Shown here piece by piece: positions 1 through 7,270 of a DNA stretch of 64,000 nt (position 1 is the stretch's first letter; the number at the start of each line of letters is the position of its first letter). The stretch is from Ferribacterium limneticum (GTDB taxonomy: Bacteria > Pseudomonadota > Gammaproteobacteria > Burkholderiales > Rhodocyclaceae): positions 2,580,001 to 2,644,000 of the forward strand of contig NZ_CP075191.1 of assembly GCF_020510625.1 (NCBI RefSeq), in the 5' to 3' direction. A program made the translations under genes and the position numbers. The notes under the pieces are model-generated. The model saw nothing but the letters and a program-made list of their open reading frames with translations. It was not told the origin of the DNA and searched no databases.

Positions 1-413
1 GAGTACCAAAATTCATGCGGCGGTTGAGGCCCTGGGTAATCCCTTGCGTTTGCGCCTGACCGCTGGGCAAATCGCCGACATTACCGAAGCAGCCGCTCTC
101 ATCGAGGGGATTGAGGCGCAGAGCGTCATCGCCGACAAGGGCTACGATGCCAACGCATTCGTCGACACCATTGAAGCGCAGGGCGCACAGGCGGTGATTC
201 CGCCACGCGGTAATCGCCTGACTCAGCGTGCCTATGATCGTCACCTTTACAAAGACCGCAACCTCGTCGAACGCTTTTTCTGCCGACTCAAGCAGTTCAG
301 GCGCATCGCCACACGCTACGAGAAGCTAGCGCAGAACTTCATGTCCATGCTCAACCTCGCTTCCGCCTATATCTGGCTGGCATGATCGCCAAAAACCCAA
401 TTGTTAACAGCCC
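1..413 (+). mobile_element. IS5-family insertion sequence, right part (copy 1, cut by window edge)
   Basis: These 413 bases match the right half of the complete element at 7271-8106 (position 1 equals 7694) and I saw no difference by eye. The copy ends in AACAGCCC followed by CTAG at 414-417, the same junction as the complete copy. It holds the C-terminal half of the transposase from base 2 to the stop at 385. The left half lies outside the window. Identity between the copies suggests recent transposition or duplication. Confidence 0.93.
2..385 (+). CDS. IS5-family transposase, C-terminal (orfB) part, partial
   Basis: The frame is open from the window edge and encodes STKIHAAVEALGNPLRLRLT and onward to SAYIWLA. 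It carries the second catalytic aspartate (VIADKGYD) and the glutamate (RNLVERFFCRLKQFRR) of the DDE transposase fold. The ATG at 44 is internal. In the complete copy this frame is joined to orfA by a -1 frameshift, so a separate start should not be annotated here. The N-terminal half with the first aspartate is missing from the window. Confidence 0.9.
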   Translation, partial: STKIHAAVEALGNPLRLRLTAGQIADITEAAALIEGIEAQSVIADKGYDANAFVDTIEAQGAQAVIPPRGNRLTQRAYDRHLYKDRNLVERFFCRLKQFRRIATRYEKLAQNFMSMLNLASAYIWLA

Positions 414-462
414 CTAGGGAGCCAGGCATCGGGTGGGTTAGTGACTGGATGGAAATGAACGA

Positions 463-1419
463 TCAGGCCGCTAGCGCCAGGGCTTTCTGGAGTGCTTTTC
501 CCTTGAGGGTGGCGCCTTGTCCGAACCAGGCGGAGTCGAGTCGATGGTCGGTACTGCGCGCCCGGCGTTCGTGGTCGACATACTGGGTGACAGCATTGAG
601 CAATCCCCAGGCCGTGCCATTGGCCGACGAAAGTTCGGCTCCCCTGCCCTGACCACTGTAGAGCGCATACACCTGTTGCAATCCTTTCTGGTTGGGTTGA
701 TCAGCCAGCGGCAGATTGGGATCACCCAGTACATCGACCAGGAAGTTCATGGCTTCGAATTTGTGGATAGGACGGTCAGCCAGTCGCTTGATGTCGATGA
801 CGAAACGCTCCCAGGAGGACAGGCCAAGGCCCAAAGCTTCCTTGACAGCTTTGGGGTCGAAGGTGGTGCTGTGCGGCACTTTGACCGCACCAGTGGAATC
901 GCCGACGGCCATTTGCAGGGTGTTGTTGCAGACGACGCGGACCGAGGTGAACTGGGCCGTGGTGCACAGGGTGCCGTCGCAACTGGTAGCGAGCAGTAGA
1001 TAGGCACCGACCTGATCGCCGCCCCGCAATTGGGTTTCCTGGCCGGTCTTGGCCAAGGCCCAGAGCTTTCGACCTTCCTTCAGGACACCGGCTGTTTCCA
1101 GGGTGAAACCACCGGCTTCGGTGAGATCGCGGTAGAACTCCAGGACTTCATTGGGTTGGACGACCTTGTAGCGTTTGGAGACGACCGAGAGATGGGCGTG
1201 GGTATCGGAGCGGAACAGGACCTTGCTGTCGGCATTGGCTTTGACGTGCAGGCCGTGCTCACCGGCGACGTTGTAGAGGACCGGCGTTTCGTGGATCTGC
1301 CAGTTCATGCCGGCGGCTTCCTGCCAGGTTTCGAGGGGTGCTTCGGCGGGTAGTAAATGACCGAGACCATGCCAGGGTTCTGCACCGGCATAGGCCATGG
1401 TTTGGACTTCATGGGCCAT
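463..1419 (-). CDS. DUF932 family phage/plasmid-like protein
   Basis: 318 residues. The family (DUF932; TIGR03299 phage/plasmid-like protein) occurs on plasmids, prophages and islands and has no settled function. Typical features are the N-terminal stretch on a WHGLG motif near residue 20, the central LWALAKTGQ and the segment VRVVCNNTL. The start is placed at ATG 1419 because AAAGGAAACACC lies just before it; a longer frame to 1470 lacks such a site and overlaps the preceding gene. It ends about 45 bp from the end of IS copy 1. The preceding gene on the same strand (1467-1841) ends 47 bp upstream, so the two may be co-transcribed. Family is confident, function is not. Confidence 0.85.
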   Translation of the reverse strand: MAHEVQTMAYAGAEPWHGLGHLLPAEAPLETWQEAAGMNWQIHETPVLYNVAGEHGLHVKANADSKVLFRSDTHAHLSVVSKRYKVVQPNEVLEFYRDLTEAGGFTLETAGVLKEGRKLWALAKTGQETQLRGGDQVGAYLLLATSCDGTLCTTAQFTSVRVVCNNTLQMAVGDSTGAVKVPHSTTFDPKAVKEALGLGLSSWERFVIDIKRLADRPIHKFEAMNFLVDVLGDPNLPLADQPNQKGLQQVYALYSGQGRGAELSSANGTAWGLLNAVTQYVDHERRARSTDHRLDSAWFGQGATLKGKALQKALALAA

Positions 1420-1466
1420 GGTGTTTCCTTTACGATTTGAGATCAGACGGGCGATAGGGATAGGGC

Positions 1467-1841
1467 TCAACGGCGGTGCGGTAGTTGTTGTTGCTCATCC
1501 GCCATCTCCTCCGCGGATTGGGTGCTGAAGGTATGACCACAGTTCAGGCAGTGGTTGTTGTCCAGATAGCGTTCATCGATGACTTGGCCGATCTTGGCAC
1601 CGGCGGCACCGCCTGCTGTACCGCCCAGCAGGGCACCGATGATGGCGCCGGCCACACCGCCGACGCCGATTCCGACGGGGCCAATCATGGCACCCACACT
1701 GGCGCCGAGCCGGGCGCCGCTCATGGCACCGGCTGCACCACTGGCCGCGCCGCCGACAACACCGATGGTGGCGCCGGTCTTCTTACCGTAGTCGAGGGTT
1801 TCGAGATTTCTGGAGTTGCATAGAGGGCATTTCAGAGTCAT
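1467..1841 (-). CDS. Small protein with split zinc-ribbon and glycine-zipper segment
   Basis: 124 residues. A CPLC pair lies at residues 5-8 and a CLNC pair near residue 98. Between them lies about 70 residues of alternating Gly/Ala/Ile (GAxxGAxxGA pattern), as in glycine-zipper membrane proteins. The cysteine pairs look like the two knuckles of one zinc ribbon separated by the hydrophobic segment, so a hairpin in the membrane with both ends on the same side would bring them together. That is inference. The start has a good site (CAGGAGAAACCC). It shares strand and probably transcript with the DUF932 gene. No specific function is recognised. Confidence 0.75.
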   Translation of the reverse strand: MTLKCPLCNSRNLETLDYGKKTGATIGVVGGAASGAAGAMSGARLGASVGAMIGPVGIGVGGVAGAIIGALLGGTAGGAAGAKIGQVIDERYLDNNHCLNCGHTFSTQSAEEMADEQQQLPHRR

Positions 1842-2248
1842 GGGTTTCTCCTGGGTTCATTTAGGAAATGCAGACGAGCCAATCGAATTGGCATCGGTCG
1901 GTCGTTGAACTGTTTGGAAAGCGCACATGAAAAAGCCCATTCCGTCAGGGACGGAATGGGCTAAGGATTGATGCGCTGAGACTGGCTAATTTCTGAAGAA
2001 AGAAACAGACCTCTCAGGTTTCCAAGAGAGATGTATATGACCCAAGACTTTTAGGAACAGGATTGGGCGTGTTGGAAGGCTTGTTTCATGGCGTCAGCAA
2101 GGGGGAAACAGGTGTTTTGAGCGTTCAATGGACGAGAAACATACCTGCCATACGACGCATAAAGGATGTGATCTTTCGGGCGCTAGCTGTAACCCAATCC
2201 AGCGGTCGCCGAGTGTCAATGGCATCCAGGGCAATTCATTCACCATGC
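1842..2248. other. Intergenic stretch with a terminator
   Basis: The stretch between the glycine-zipper gene and the end of the cytochrome b5-like gene. It contains a strong hairpin at 1934-1962. Frames overlapping 2063-2248 have no convincing protein-like sequence and look like shadows. Nothing else recognised. Confidence 0.5.
1934..1962 (-). terminator. Rho-independent terminator
   Basis: Perfect 13-bp stem AGCCCATTCCGTC / GACGGAATGGGCT with a 3-base loop. Read on the minus strand it is followed by a T run. It would stop transcripts of the redox operon (4666 to 2249) before the glycine-zipper gene, which must then have its own promoter in the remaining 90 bp. Confidence 0.8.
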
Positions 2249-2617
2249 TCAAGGCGCTTTCGCCAACATCCCGATACGGTATTTCGCCAGCAGTTCGTCG
2301 GCATAAGGCGCGTGCGGGCGACCTTTGGTTTTCGTGTTGTAGGCCTCCGTCGCCTCCTTGCCGCACCAGGGCAGGACGATGTCCGGCGGCGATGGATGGG
2401 CCGGCAGGTAGGCACTGAGGTCATAAACCGACCCGCGAATCGCCATCCAGCAATTTCCCGTCGCGGCATGCTTGGCCAGTTCTGCCAAAGTGATGGTTTT
2501 TCCCTGGGCCTGTGCATCGCCTTGTTCAACAGGATTCCACAGCGCTGAGGTCATGCCCAGCCCGAAAACGACCAGCCAGAAGGCTGTCGTTGAAACGATA
2601 TAGAGTTTGCGTGTCAT
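2249..2617 (-). CDS. Cytochrome b5-like heme-binding protein, membrane anchored
   Basis: 122 residues. One N-terminal hydrophobic segment (residues 5-27) acts as anchor or uncleaved signal. The rest is a cytochrome b5 fold: TLAELAKHAATGNCWMAIRG, VYDLSAYLPAHP and a second histidine in KGRPHAPYADELL. The His of LPAHP and the His of GRPHAP are the expected axial heme ligands. Its start overlaps the stop of the ferric-reductase-like gene by four bases (ATGA), so translation is probably coupled. Inference: it passes electrons to or from that flavoprotein, on the periplasmic side if the anchor is read correctly. Confidence 0.85.
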   Translation of the reverse strand: MTRKLYIVSTTAFWLVVFGLGMTSALWNPVEQGDAQAQGKTITLAELAKHAATGNCWMAIRGSVYDLSAYLPAHPSPPDIVLPWCGKEATEAYNTKTKGRPHAPYADELLAKYRIGMLAKAP

Positions 2618-3882
2618 CGGAAGTCGAAATGCTCAAAATGAATTCGTTCAGTGGGGACACTACGCTCAAGCAGAGTCCGGGAAACAGCGTCGATCAATCC
2701 CGGTGGACCGCAGACGTAGCACTCATGGTTGGCCAGCGCTTCAGCCCTTGGCAATAACCGGTCCAAATTCGGCCCTCCCGTTCCCGTAGCCTCCGCCTGC
2801 AGGACAAGTCTGGGACTGTTTGCCGACAATGTGGTTAGTTCGTCGAGATAAGCCGCATCCTGCTCGTCACGATACAAATAGATCAGGGTCGTTGGTGTCT
2901 CGAGCGGTTGCTGCCGCAGAAAGCCAATAAATGGCGTAATCCCGATCCCGCCTGCCACCCACAACAGCGGGCGAGATGGCAAAGCCTTCAGAAATTCGCC
3001 AAAGGGACCATGTACCCGAGCAGAAACGCCGGGCTCCAGACGCTGCATACGTCGAGTACAGTCGCCCAGAGCCTTCACCCCGATACGCAGCTCGTGCTCA
3101 AGCCCAATACCACTGATGGTAAATGGATGAAATTCGCCACAGCCTTGATAGCTTGGCCCCTTAAAGAATGCGGTCAGGACGAATTGCCCCGGCACAGCGT
3201 CGACCGGTATGGCCAAGGGTTTGAGTGAAACCTCCACCATTGACTGTGCCACCGAGCGCACCGAAGTCACGATATAGGGTTGTGCGGCAGTGCCGAGGTC
3301 AACACGCAGCAGGCGCCAAAGCAGGATCAGGACAGCGGCAGCCAAGGCAAGCAAGCCCCCCGCACTGATCCCGAGTTGCAGGATATGGATAAAGCCAATC
3401 AACACGCCGAGTCCGAGCAAGCTGTGCAGCCATCGCCAAGTGCTGTACGCAAGACGACTCATGAAGGTAGTAGCCAAACCCAGCATCAGGAAGATCAATC
3501 CAGCCCAGCCCAGCCAGACCGGCCAGTTTTCCGAAAACGGTGAGATGACCTGCCATGCCAGATCCGGCGACTCGGACCAGCCGGCGGCGGCAAGGGCCAG
3601 CGGGTGCAACAACAGCAACAGGTATGCAGCCATACCCGTTTGGTGATGCCAGACAGTAATTCGCTCCAGTCCCCCCAGACAATTGGTCAGTTCAACCTCG
3701 CGCACCATTAGCAGCAAATTGAACAAAAGCAGACCTGCCCCCGCCCAGCCGAGAATGATTCCGACCGCACGCCAGAAAGGCAGCCCTTCGGGAAATGCCC
3801 AAAAGACAGGCGCACCAACAAAGAACAAAAGCAGGGTCGGCAACGACAGTGTACGTAGGCGAGACATAGAGGATTCCACCAT
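2614..3882 (-). CDS. Ferric reductase-like transmembrane flavoprotein (FAD/NAD(P)H-binding)
   Basis: 422 residues. The first ~210 residues hold about six membrane segments with histidines (WHHQTG near 80, LHP near 92, a further WLH and FIHI) fitting a ferric-reductase-like heme core. Residues ~215-422 are a ferredoxin-NADP reductase-type domain: GEFHPFTISG (FAD), GGIGITPFIGFLRQ (pyridine nucleotide), CGPPGLI, and an aromatic C-terminus HFEHFDFR. The product would move electrons from NAD(P)H across the membrane; the acceptor is unknown. An internal ATG at 3867 is an alternative start. It is in an operon with the cytochrome b5-like gene (overlap 4 bp) and a secreted protein gene 12 bp upstream. 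Confidence 0.85.
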   Translation of the reverse strand: MVESSMSRLRTLSLPTLLLFFVGAPVFWAFPEGLPFWRAVGIILGWAGAGLLLFNLLLMVREVELTNCLGGLERITVWHHQTGMAAYLLLLLHPLALAAAGWSESPDLAWQVISPFSENWPVWLGWAGLIFLMLGLATTFMSRLAYSTWRWLHSLLGLGVLIGFIHILQLGISAGGLLALAAAVLILLWRLLRVDLGTAAQPYIVTSVRSVAQSMVEVSLKPLAIPVDAVPGQFVLTAFFKGPSYQGCGEFHPFTISGIGLEHELRIGVKALGDCTRRMQRLEPGVSARVHGPFGEFLKALPSRPLLWVAGGIGITPFIGFLRQQPLETPTTLIYLYRDEQDAAYLDELTTLSANSPRLVLQAEATGTGGPNLDRLLPRAEALANHECYVCGPPGLIDAVSRTLLERSVPTERIHFEHFDFR

Positions 3883-3894
3883 GGCTTCGATGCT

Positions 3895-4194
3895 TCAGTT
3901 CGCAGGCTTAAGATGCTCGCAGATATCGCGCCGACCGGATGGCATTGCCAAACCCTTCTCTTTGGCCCGTTGCTCCATCAGGCGGTGATGTTCTTGCTGG
4001 TAGGCCCGGCATTCATCAAGCGTCTTGAAACCACGGACACGCGCCTGATGTTCGACACGGTCCTCCGGTGTCATGAATTGCCAACCCCGGGTATTGTCTT
4101 CACTGGCCCGCCAAGGGCCGCGCGCCTCGGCGGCAAATGCCGCTGCTAGCAGCAACGACCCGGACAGTGTCATCAAGAGCCAACGCGATCTCAT
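3895..4194 (-). CDS. Small secreted protein, function unknown
   Basis: 99 residues with a clear Sec signal peptide (MRSRWLLMTLSGSLLLAAAFAAEA, cleavage near residue 24). The mature part is charged and helical (FMTPEDRVEHQARVRGFKTLDECRAYQQEHH) with two cysteines, in DECRAY and RRDICEHL, that may form a disulfide. The Shine-Dalgarno site AGGGAGG is strong. It lies 12 bp before the ferric-reductase-like gene and is probably its periplasmic partner; that is inference from position only. Family not recognised. Confidence 0.75.
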   Translation of the reverse strand: MRSRWLLMTLSGSLLLAAAFAAEARGPWRASEDNTRGWQFMTPEDRVEHQARVRGFKTLDECRAYQQEHHRLMEQRAKEKGLAMPSGRRDICEHLKPAN

Positions 4195-4215
4195 GAATGC
4201 CTCCCTATTGGTGCC

Positions 4216-4338
4216 TCAGGCCGCGTCCTTGCCCTGCATTTCTTCCGCTGATGCCGCGCGGGCGATGGCAGCGGCTGTCTTGCTGTCGTTGGGCAACGTT
4301 CCCTCGAAAGACGCCAGAATCTGTTTGATCAGTTCCAT
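4216..4338 (-). CDS. Possible 40-residue protein
   Basis: A 40-codon frame beginning MELIKQILASFEGTLPNDSK and ending EEMQGKDAA, 21 bp upstream of the secreted-protein gene and 46 bp downstream of the 93-residue gene on the same strand. The composition is protein-like, acidic and helical. The upstream site is weak (GATGAG). It would fit the operon, but there is no homology evidence. Confidence 0.35.
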   Translation of the reverse strand: MELIKQILASFEGTLPNDSKTAAAIARAASAEEMQGKDAA

Positions 4339-4384
4339 TTCAGTCTCATCTTCTAATTGGTCAGCACCATCATGATGCGCTCAA

Positions 4385-4666
4385 TTAGCCGAACAAGGAA
4401 TGCAAACGGCCTGACCATCCTTGGTTCGCACGTAGGAGCGTGCCCGGAATTTTGTGTTTCCCGAATGTCTGGTATCCAGCAGGCAGCTGGGTTATTCGTT
4501 GCCTCACTTGACTGGCAGTAATGGCCGAAGTGCTGTCAGGGAAAATTCGGTCCGTATGACGTCTCGACTCGATTACCTGCCCTTGGATGATCGAGATGGC
4601 CAACAGCAGGAGCAAGGTCAAAATCACGCAACTAGAAAGATGCGGCAGCGAGCCCCTGTAGGTCAA
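4385..4666 (-). CDS. Small membrane-anchored protein, function unknown
   Basis: 93 residues. One hydrophobic helix (CVILTLLLLLAISIIQGQVI, residues 13-32) is followed by a polar tail with no recognised domain. The start at 4666 is TTG and has no clear ribosome site; a GTG 36 bases further in is possible. It shares orientation with the genes at 4338-2249 and could be the first gene of that operon. No family recognised. Confidence 0.5.
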   Translation of the reverse strand: MTYRGSLPHLSSCVILTLLLLLAISIIQGQVIESRRHTDRIFPDSTSAITASQVRQRITQLPAGYQTFGKHKIPGTLLRANQGWSGRLHSLFG

Positions 4667-4777
4667 TCTAAAGCTGATGAGGACTGGCTTGATGTATCAG
4701 TTCCAGATTGTTGTTAACAACATCGTTAAGCCAGCCTTGCCACCTTTCGAAAGCGCTCTGTGACGCCACAGGAACGA

Positions 4778-5428
4778 CTACCCGCGGCTGAACCCAAAAT
4801 TATGCCGCCCGTCGCCGTACGCCTTCGTCGCAACCTTGCAAAGATAGCTGCTGCGGTAGAAAAAATCTGACAACGAGGAAGGACCATCCCGCCTCAAGAG
4901 GTAACGGGCATCCAAAGGAAATTCAACCAGCCCCCTTACTTCAGGTGCGGGCAATTTCAGGGCGCTGGCCCATGCTTCGTGTAGTCGATTGAACATATTG
5001 GAGCGTTCATACTCAAAGATGCCCAGTGACGAGAAGGCGTCATAGTTCAACAACATCACGAAATGATAGTGCGGCAAGCCGTGCTGCCCGATTTCACGGC
5101 ACCAGACGTATCTCACCTTAGTGTCATGCGCCTGTCGACTCAGTAACTGCGCCTGATTTCGATTGTGCCTGATCTTCGCCTTGAACGAGGCGATGAATCG
5201 CTCGATGTACTGATCGTCATTCAATCCTGAGTGCATGCCCGAGGGAAATCGGAGATCAAAGCGAAATGCAAAAACTCGCCCATAGTCTGCCAACGAAAAG
5301 TCCAGAACCTCTTCCAGACGCTGTAGATAATTTTCTGCTAAAGGGCCGCGAGTAACCTGCACGGGGAATCCCTTGTACTCCGGCCGACAATATAGCGATA
5401 GGTTTGTATTTTCAGGCAGTCGCAACAT
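4778..5428 (-). CDS. Inovirus Gp2-like / YagK-YfjJ family protein
   Basis: 216 residues. It resembles the family annotated as inovirus Gp2 or YagK/YfjJ C-terminal domain (DUF3296), found on islands and filamentous-phage remnants. Seen motifs: FAFRFDLRFP, RYVWCREIGQHGLPHYHFVMLLN (a histidine-hydrophobic-histidine core like the metal site of HUH-type replication proteins) and a C-terminal YLCKVATKAYGDGRHNFGFSRG. A role in rolling-circle type replication is inference from that motif. The gene lies beside AT-rich DNA (5429-6049) and an AlpA-like gene. Confidence 0.75.
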   Translation of the reverse strand: MLRLPENTNLSLYCRPEYKGFPVQVTRGPLAENYLQRLEEVLDFSLADYGRVFAFRFDLRFPSGMHSGLNDDQYIERFIASFKAKIRHNRNQAQLLSRQAHDTKVRYVWCREIGQHGLPHYHFVMLLNYDAFSSLGIFEYERSNMFNRLHEAWASALKLPAPEVRGLVEFPLDARYLLRRDGPSSLSDFFYRSSYLCKVATKAYGDGRHNFGFSRG

Positions 5429-6049
5429 GATTTATCCCCATCCCTTCATACGGTAAAAATGATAGCGGGCAACTCTCACCCACTCTCTAATTCAAATCAA
5501 TTACTTCACGCACTTGTATTGCCAACAATAAAAATAAAAATCCTCAGGCCATCGCATTTAAAACAATCCAAGAGGCAAGCGATCTGCCGATGCCTTAGGA
5601 CACCGATAGTCATATAGAGGAAGACTGGATTTAACAAACACTACAACTGCATTAATACGATATCGAGGACATCAACGCCATCCGACGATTACCAAACAGA
5701 GATCATCAATCAAATTCAATTCTGTTCAATCAGCACTTCTGACCATTCCATTCTTCAGCCCAGAAATTAAATATCAACTCATACGAATATAAGCGCCTTT
5801 ACCATTACCAATGACCATTACCTCCTCAGCTATTACTGCTATCACTAATGATTAATATTAATTATTACTACCATAACCGAAATAACAACATACAGAGCCA
5901 TCCCGACAAAACAACAATTACTCACCCGTACGAATAAAGGTTTTTCTGGCCGGATCAACTCTCGGAATTCATCAAATTAGGTTTGACAAAACTAGACGAG
6001 CAGCCATGATCTTGAATTCAAGATCATGGCTGCTCAATTCCGTTTTAAT
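5429..6049. other. AT-rich non-coding stretch
   Basis: About 620 bp, clearly richer in A+T than the backbone. No convincing gene on either strand. It contains two copies of ACCATTACC at 5801-5809 and 5814-5822, a very AT-rich core near 5840-5890, and the 38-bp palindrome at 5998-6035. Position between a Gp2-like gene and alpA would suit a replication origin or a promoter region; this is not shown. Confidence 0.4.
5998..6035. repeat. 38-bp perfect palindrome
   Basis: The half GAGCAGCCATGATCTTGAA is followed directly by its exact reverse complement, giving 19-bp arms with no spacer. It begins 15 bp after the alpA stop codon. It lacks a following T run on the minus strand (GTCTAGTTTTGTC), so it is not a textbook terminator. 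It may be a protein-binding or recombination site, or a cruciform. Confidence 0.85.
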
Positions 6050-6232
6050 CTAGGCGACACGCTCTTTCGCCCGCTCTTCAATCCACGCAAATATCTCTTG
6101 TTCTAGCCAGCCAACACATCTTGGCCCCAAATGGATCGGCTTTGGAAACATGCCTGCTGCCATGTATTTGTAGAGCGTCGATTTAGCTAATCCTGTCGCA
6201 TCACTAACCCGCTCCACTCGTAAAACTTTCAT
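6050..6232 (-). CDS. AlpA-like transcriptional regulator
   Basis: 60 residues, a MerR-type winged helix typical of AlpA proteins: VLRVERVSDATGLAKSTLYKYMAAGMFPKPIHLGPRCVGW. AlpA proteins activate excision or integrase genes of prophages and islands. The start is set at 6232 because AGGAGCACGGAA lies just before it; the longer frame to 6268 lacks a site. No integrase gene is visible in the window, so its target may lie to the left of base 1 or be lost. Confidence 0.85.
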   Translation of the reverse strand: MKVLRVERVSDATGLAKSTLYKYMAAGMFPKPIHLGPRCVGWLEQEIFAWIEERAKERVA

Positions 6233-6637
6233 TTCCGTGCTCCTGGTTATGTTCCAGAGCATTTGCATGAATGAAATTTTTTTACTGAAATTGACGTTGC
6301 TGTTCGACTCAGTACGGAGAGTGGAAATCGGGAGGTCGATTTGACGTCTGAGTCATCGCCCCCCAAAAGCCCGTTCTATGTCAGGCGTCCTATCAACCCA
6401 CACAAAAAAGGCGAGGGCTGCCTGACCGGCACAGTCGGTCATCGAACCACGTTGAGCGACTTTTAAAGCGAGAGCCAGGAACCCGACAACGACAGTATGG
6501 CCGCGAACAGGTGCCGCGAAGCGATCTAATATTCCCACGCGCAGTGCGTCGGAATTGACTTTTTAAGCCATTGATTTATCGTTGAATGAAAATAAAATGA
6601 TGTACTAGAAATTCTCTAGAGATTGAGGAAAAAATAG
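6233..6637. other. Intergenic stretch, no firm gene
   Basis: Between alpA and the 173-residue gene. One 61-codon minus-strand frame (6353-6538) starts with GTG and lacks a ribosome site. The last 90 bp are AT-rich and probably carry the promoter of the next gene. Nothing else recognised. Confidence 0.4.
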
Positions 6638-7159
6638 ATGAGCTTCGAGCAGCAACGAACATTTCTAAGCACGCGCCAAACCAAAGTTTTCGCCGAATAT
6701 TTTCCTGACGAAGCCATCAGCAATCGGCTGATAAACTGGCTTCACCTAGTCCTAGCCTGGAGGAGTGGAAGGCTCGGAGTTAGTGTTAACTTAGATGTTC
6801 GTACTCGACCAGAACTCCTTATCCATGAACTAAAGTCAAACCACATTTCCCCAGAGCAGGTCAAGGAAGTTAGGCTTGCAAAAATGTATGAAAAATGTCA
6901 CTTCGACTGGTTTGAGGATAGTGATATTTTTTACCATACATTCATGTACAGCATCCATGAACAGAAACTTAAAGTAACTATGCCTGTTCTATTAAAATCC
7001 CGGCGAATAGATGAGTGCATAATGCTGTTTGATGGAATAATCGGCGATAGAGATACAACGGATGTGTTTCTATTGAACGCAAAGCAAAGATGGATCGATT
7101 TCAAGCCGGCTATTGAAATACTCAAATGGGCAAAGAAAGGGGTTGTTGAAAAAATATAG
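6638..7159 (+). CDS. Hypothetical protein, probably the 5' part of a broken larger gene
   Basis: 173 residues, not recognised. Soluble and rich in charged residues (MSFEQQRTFLSTRQTKVFAE at the start). A purine-rich site GAGG precedes ATG 6638. Base use is much richer in A+T than the backbone, suggesting acquired DNA. It stops at 7157-7159 right after six A (7149-7154). In the -1 frame the sequence is open from 7150 to the IS border at 7266 and continues in register on the other side of the IS, so this gene and the one at 8128 may be pieces of one gene of about 400 codons. Confidence 0.55.
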   Translation: MSFEQQRTFLSTRQTKVFAEYFPDEAISNRLINWLHLVLAWRSGRLGVSVNLDVRTRPELLIHELKSNHISPEQVKEVRLAKMYEKCHFDWFEDSDIFYHTFMYSIHEQKLKVTMPVLLKSRRIDECIMLFDGIIGDRDTTDVFLLNAKQRWIDFKPAIEILKWAKKGVVEKI

Positions 7160-7270
7160 ACGCAATAATTTCATCATTCGAGTCGAATGGAGAATTTTTT
7201 CCACGTACATACGAGCATTATTCCGTAGACGATCCATACACAAAATTCATGGTATGGATTTTTTCACTAG

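Noticed and set aside
1970-2060. A possible glycine-riboswitch-like hairpin near CTCTCAGG...
   Set aside because: The pairing is short and the conserved core of the riboswitch was not found.
5801-5822. ACCATTACC repeats as replication iterons
   Set aside because: Only two copies seen; too few to claim an origin.
6353-6538. A 61-codon minus-strand frame near alpA
   Set aside because: GTG start without ribosome site and no recognisable features; not enough support for a gene.
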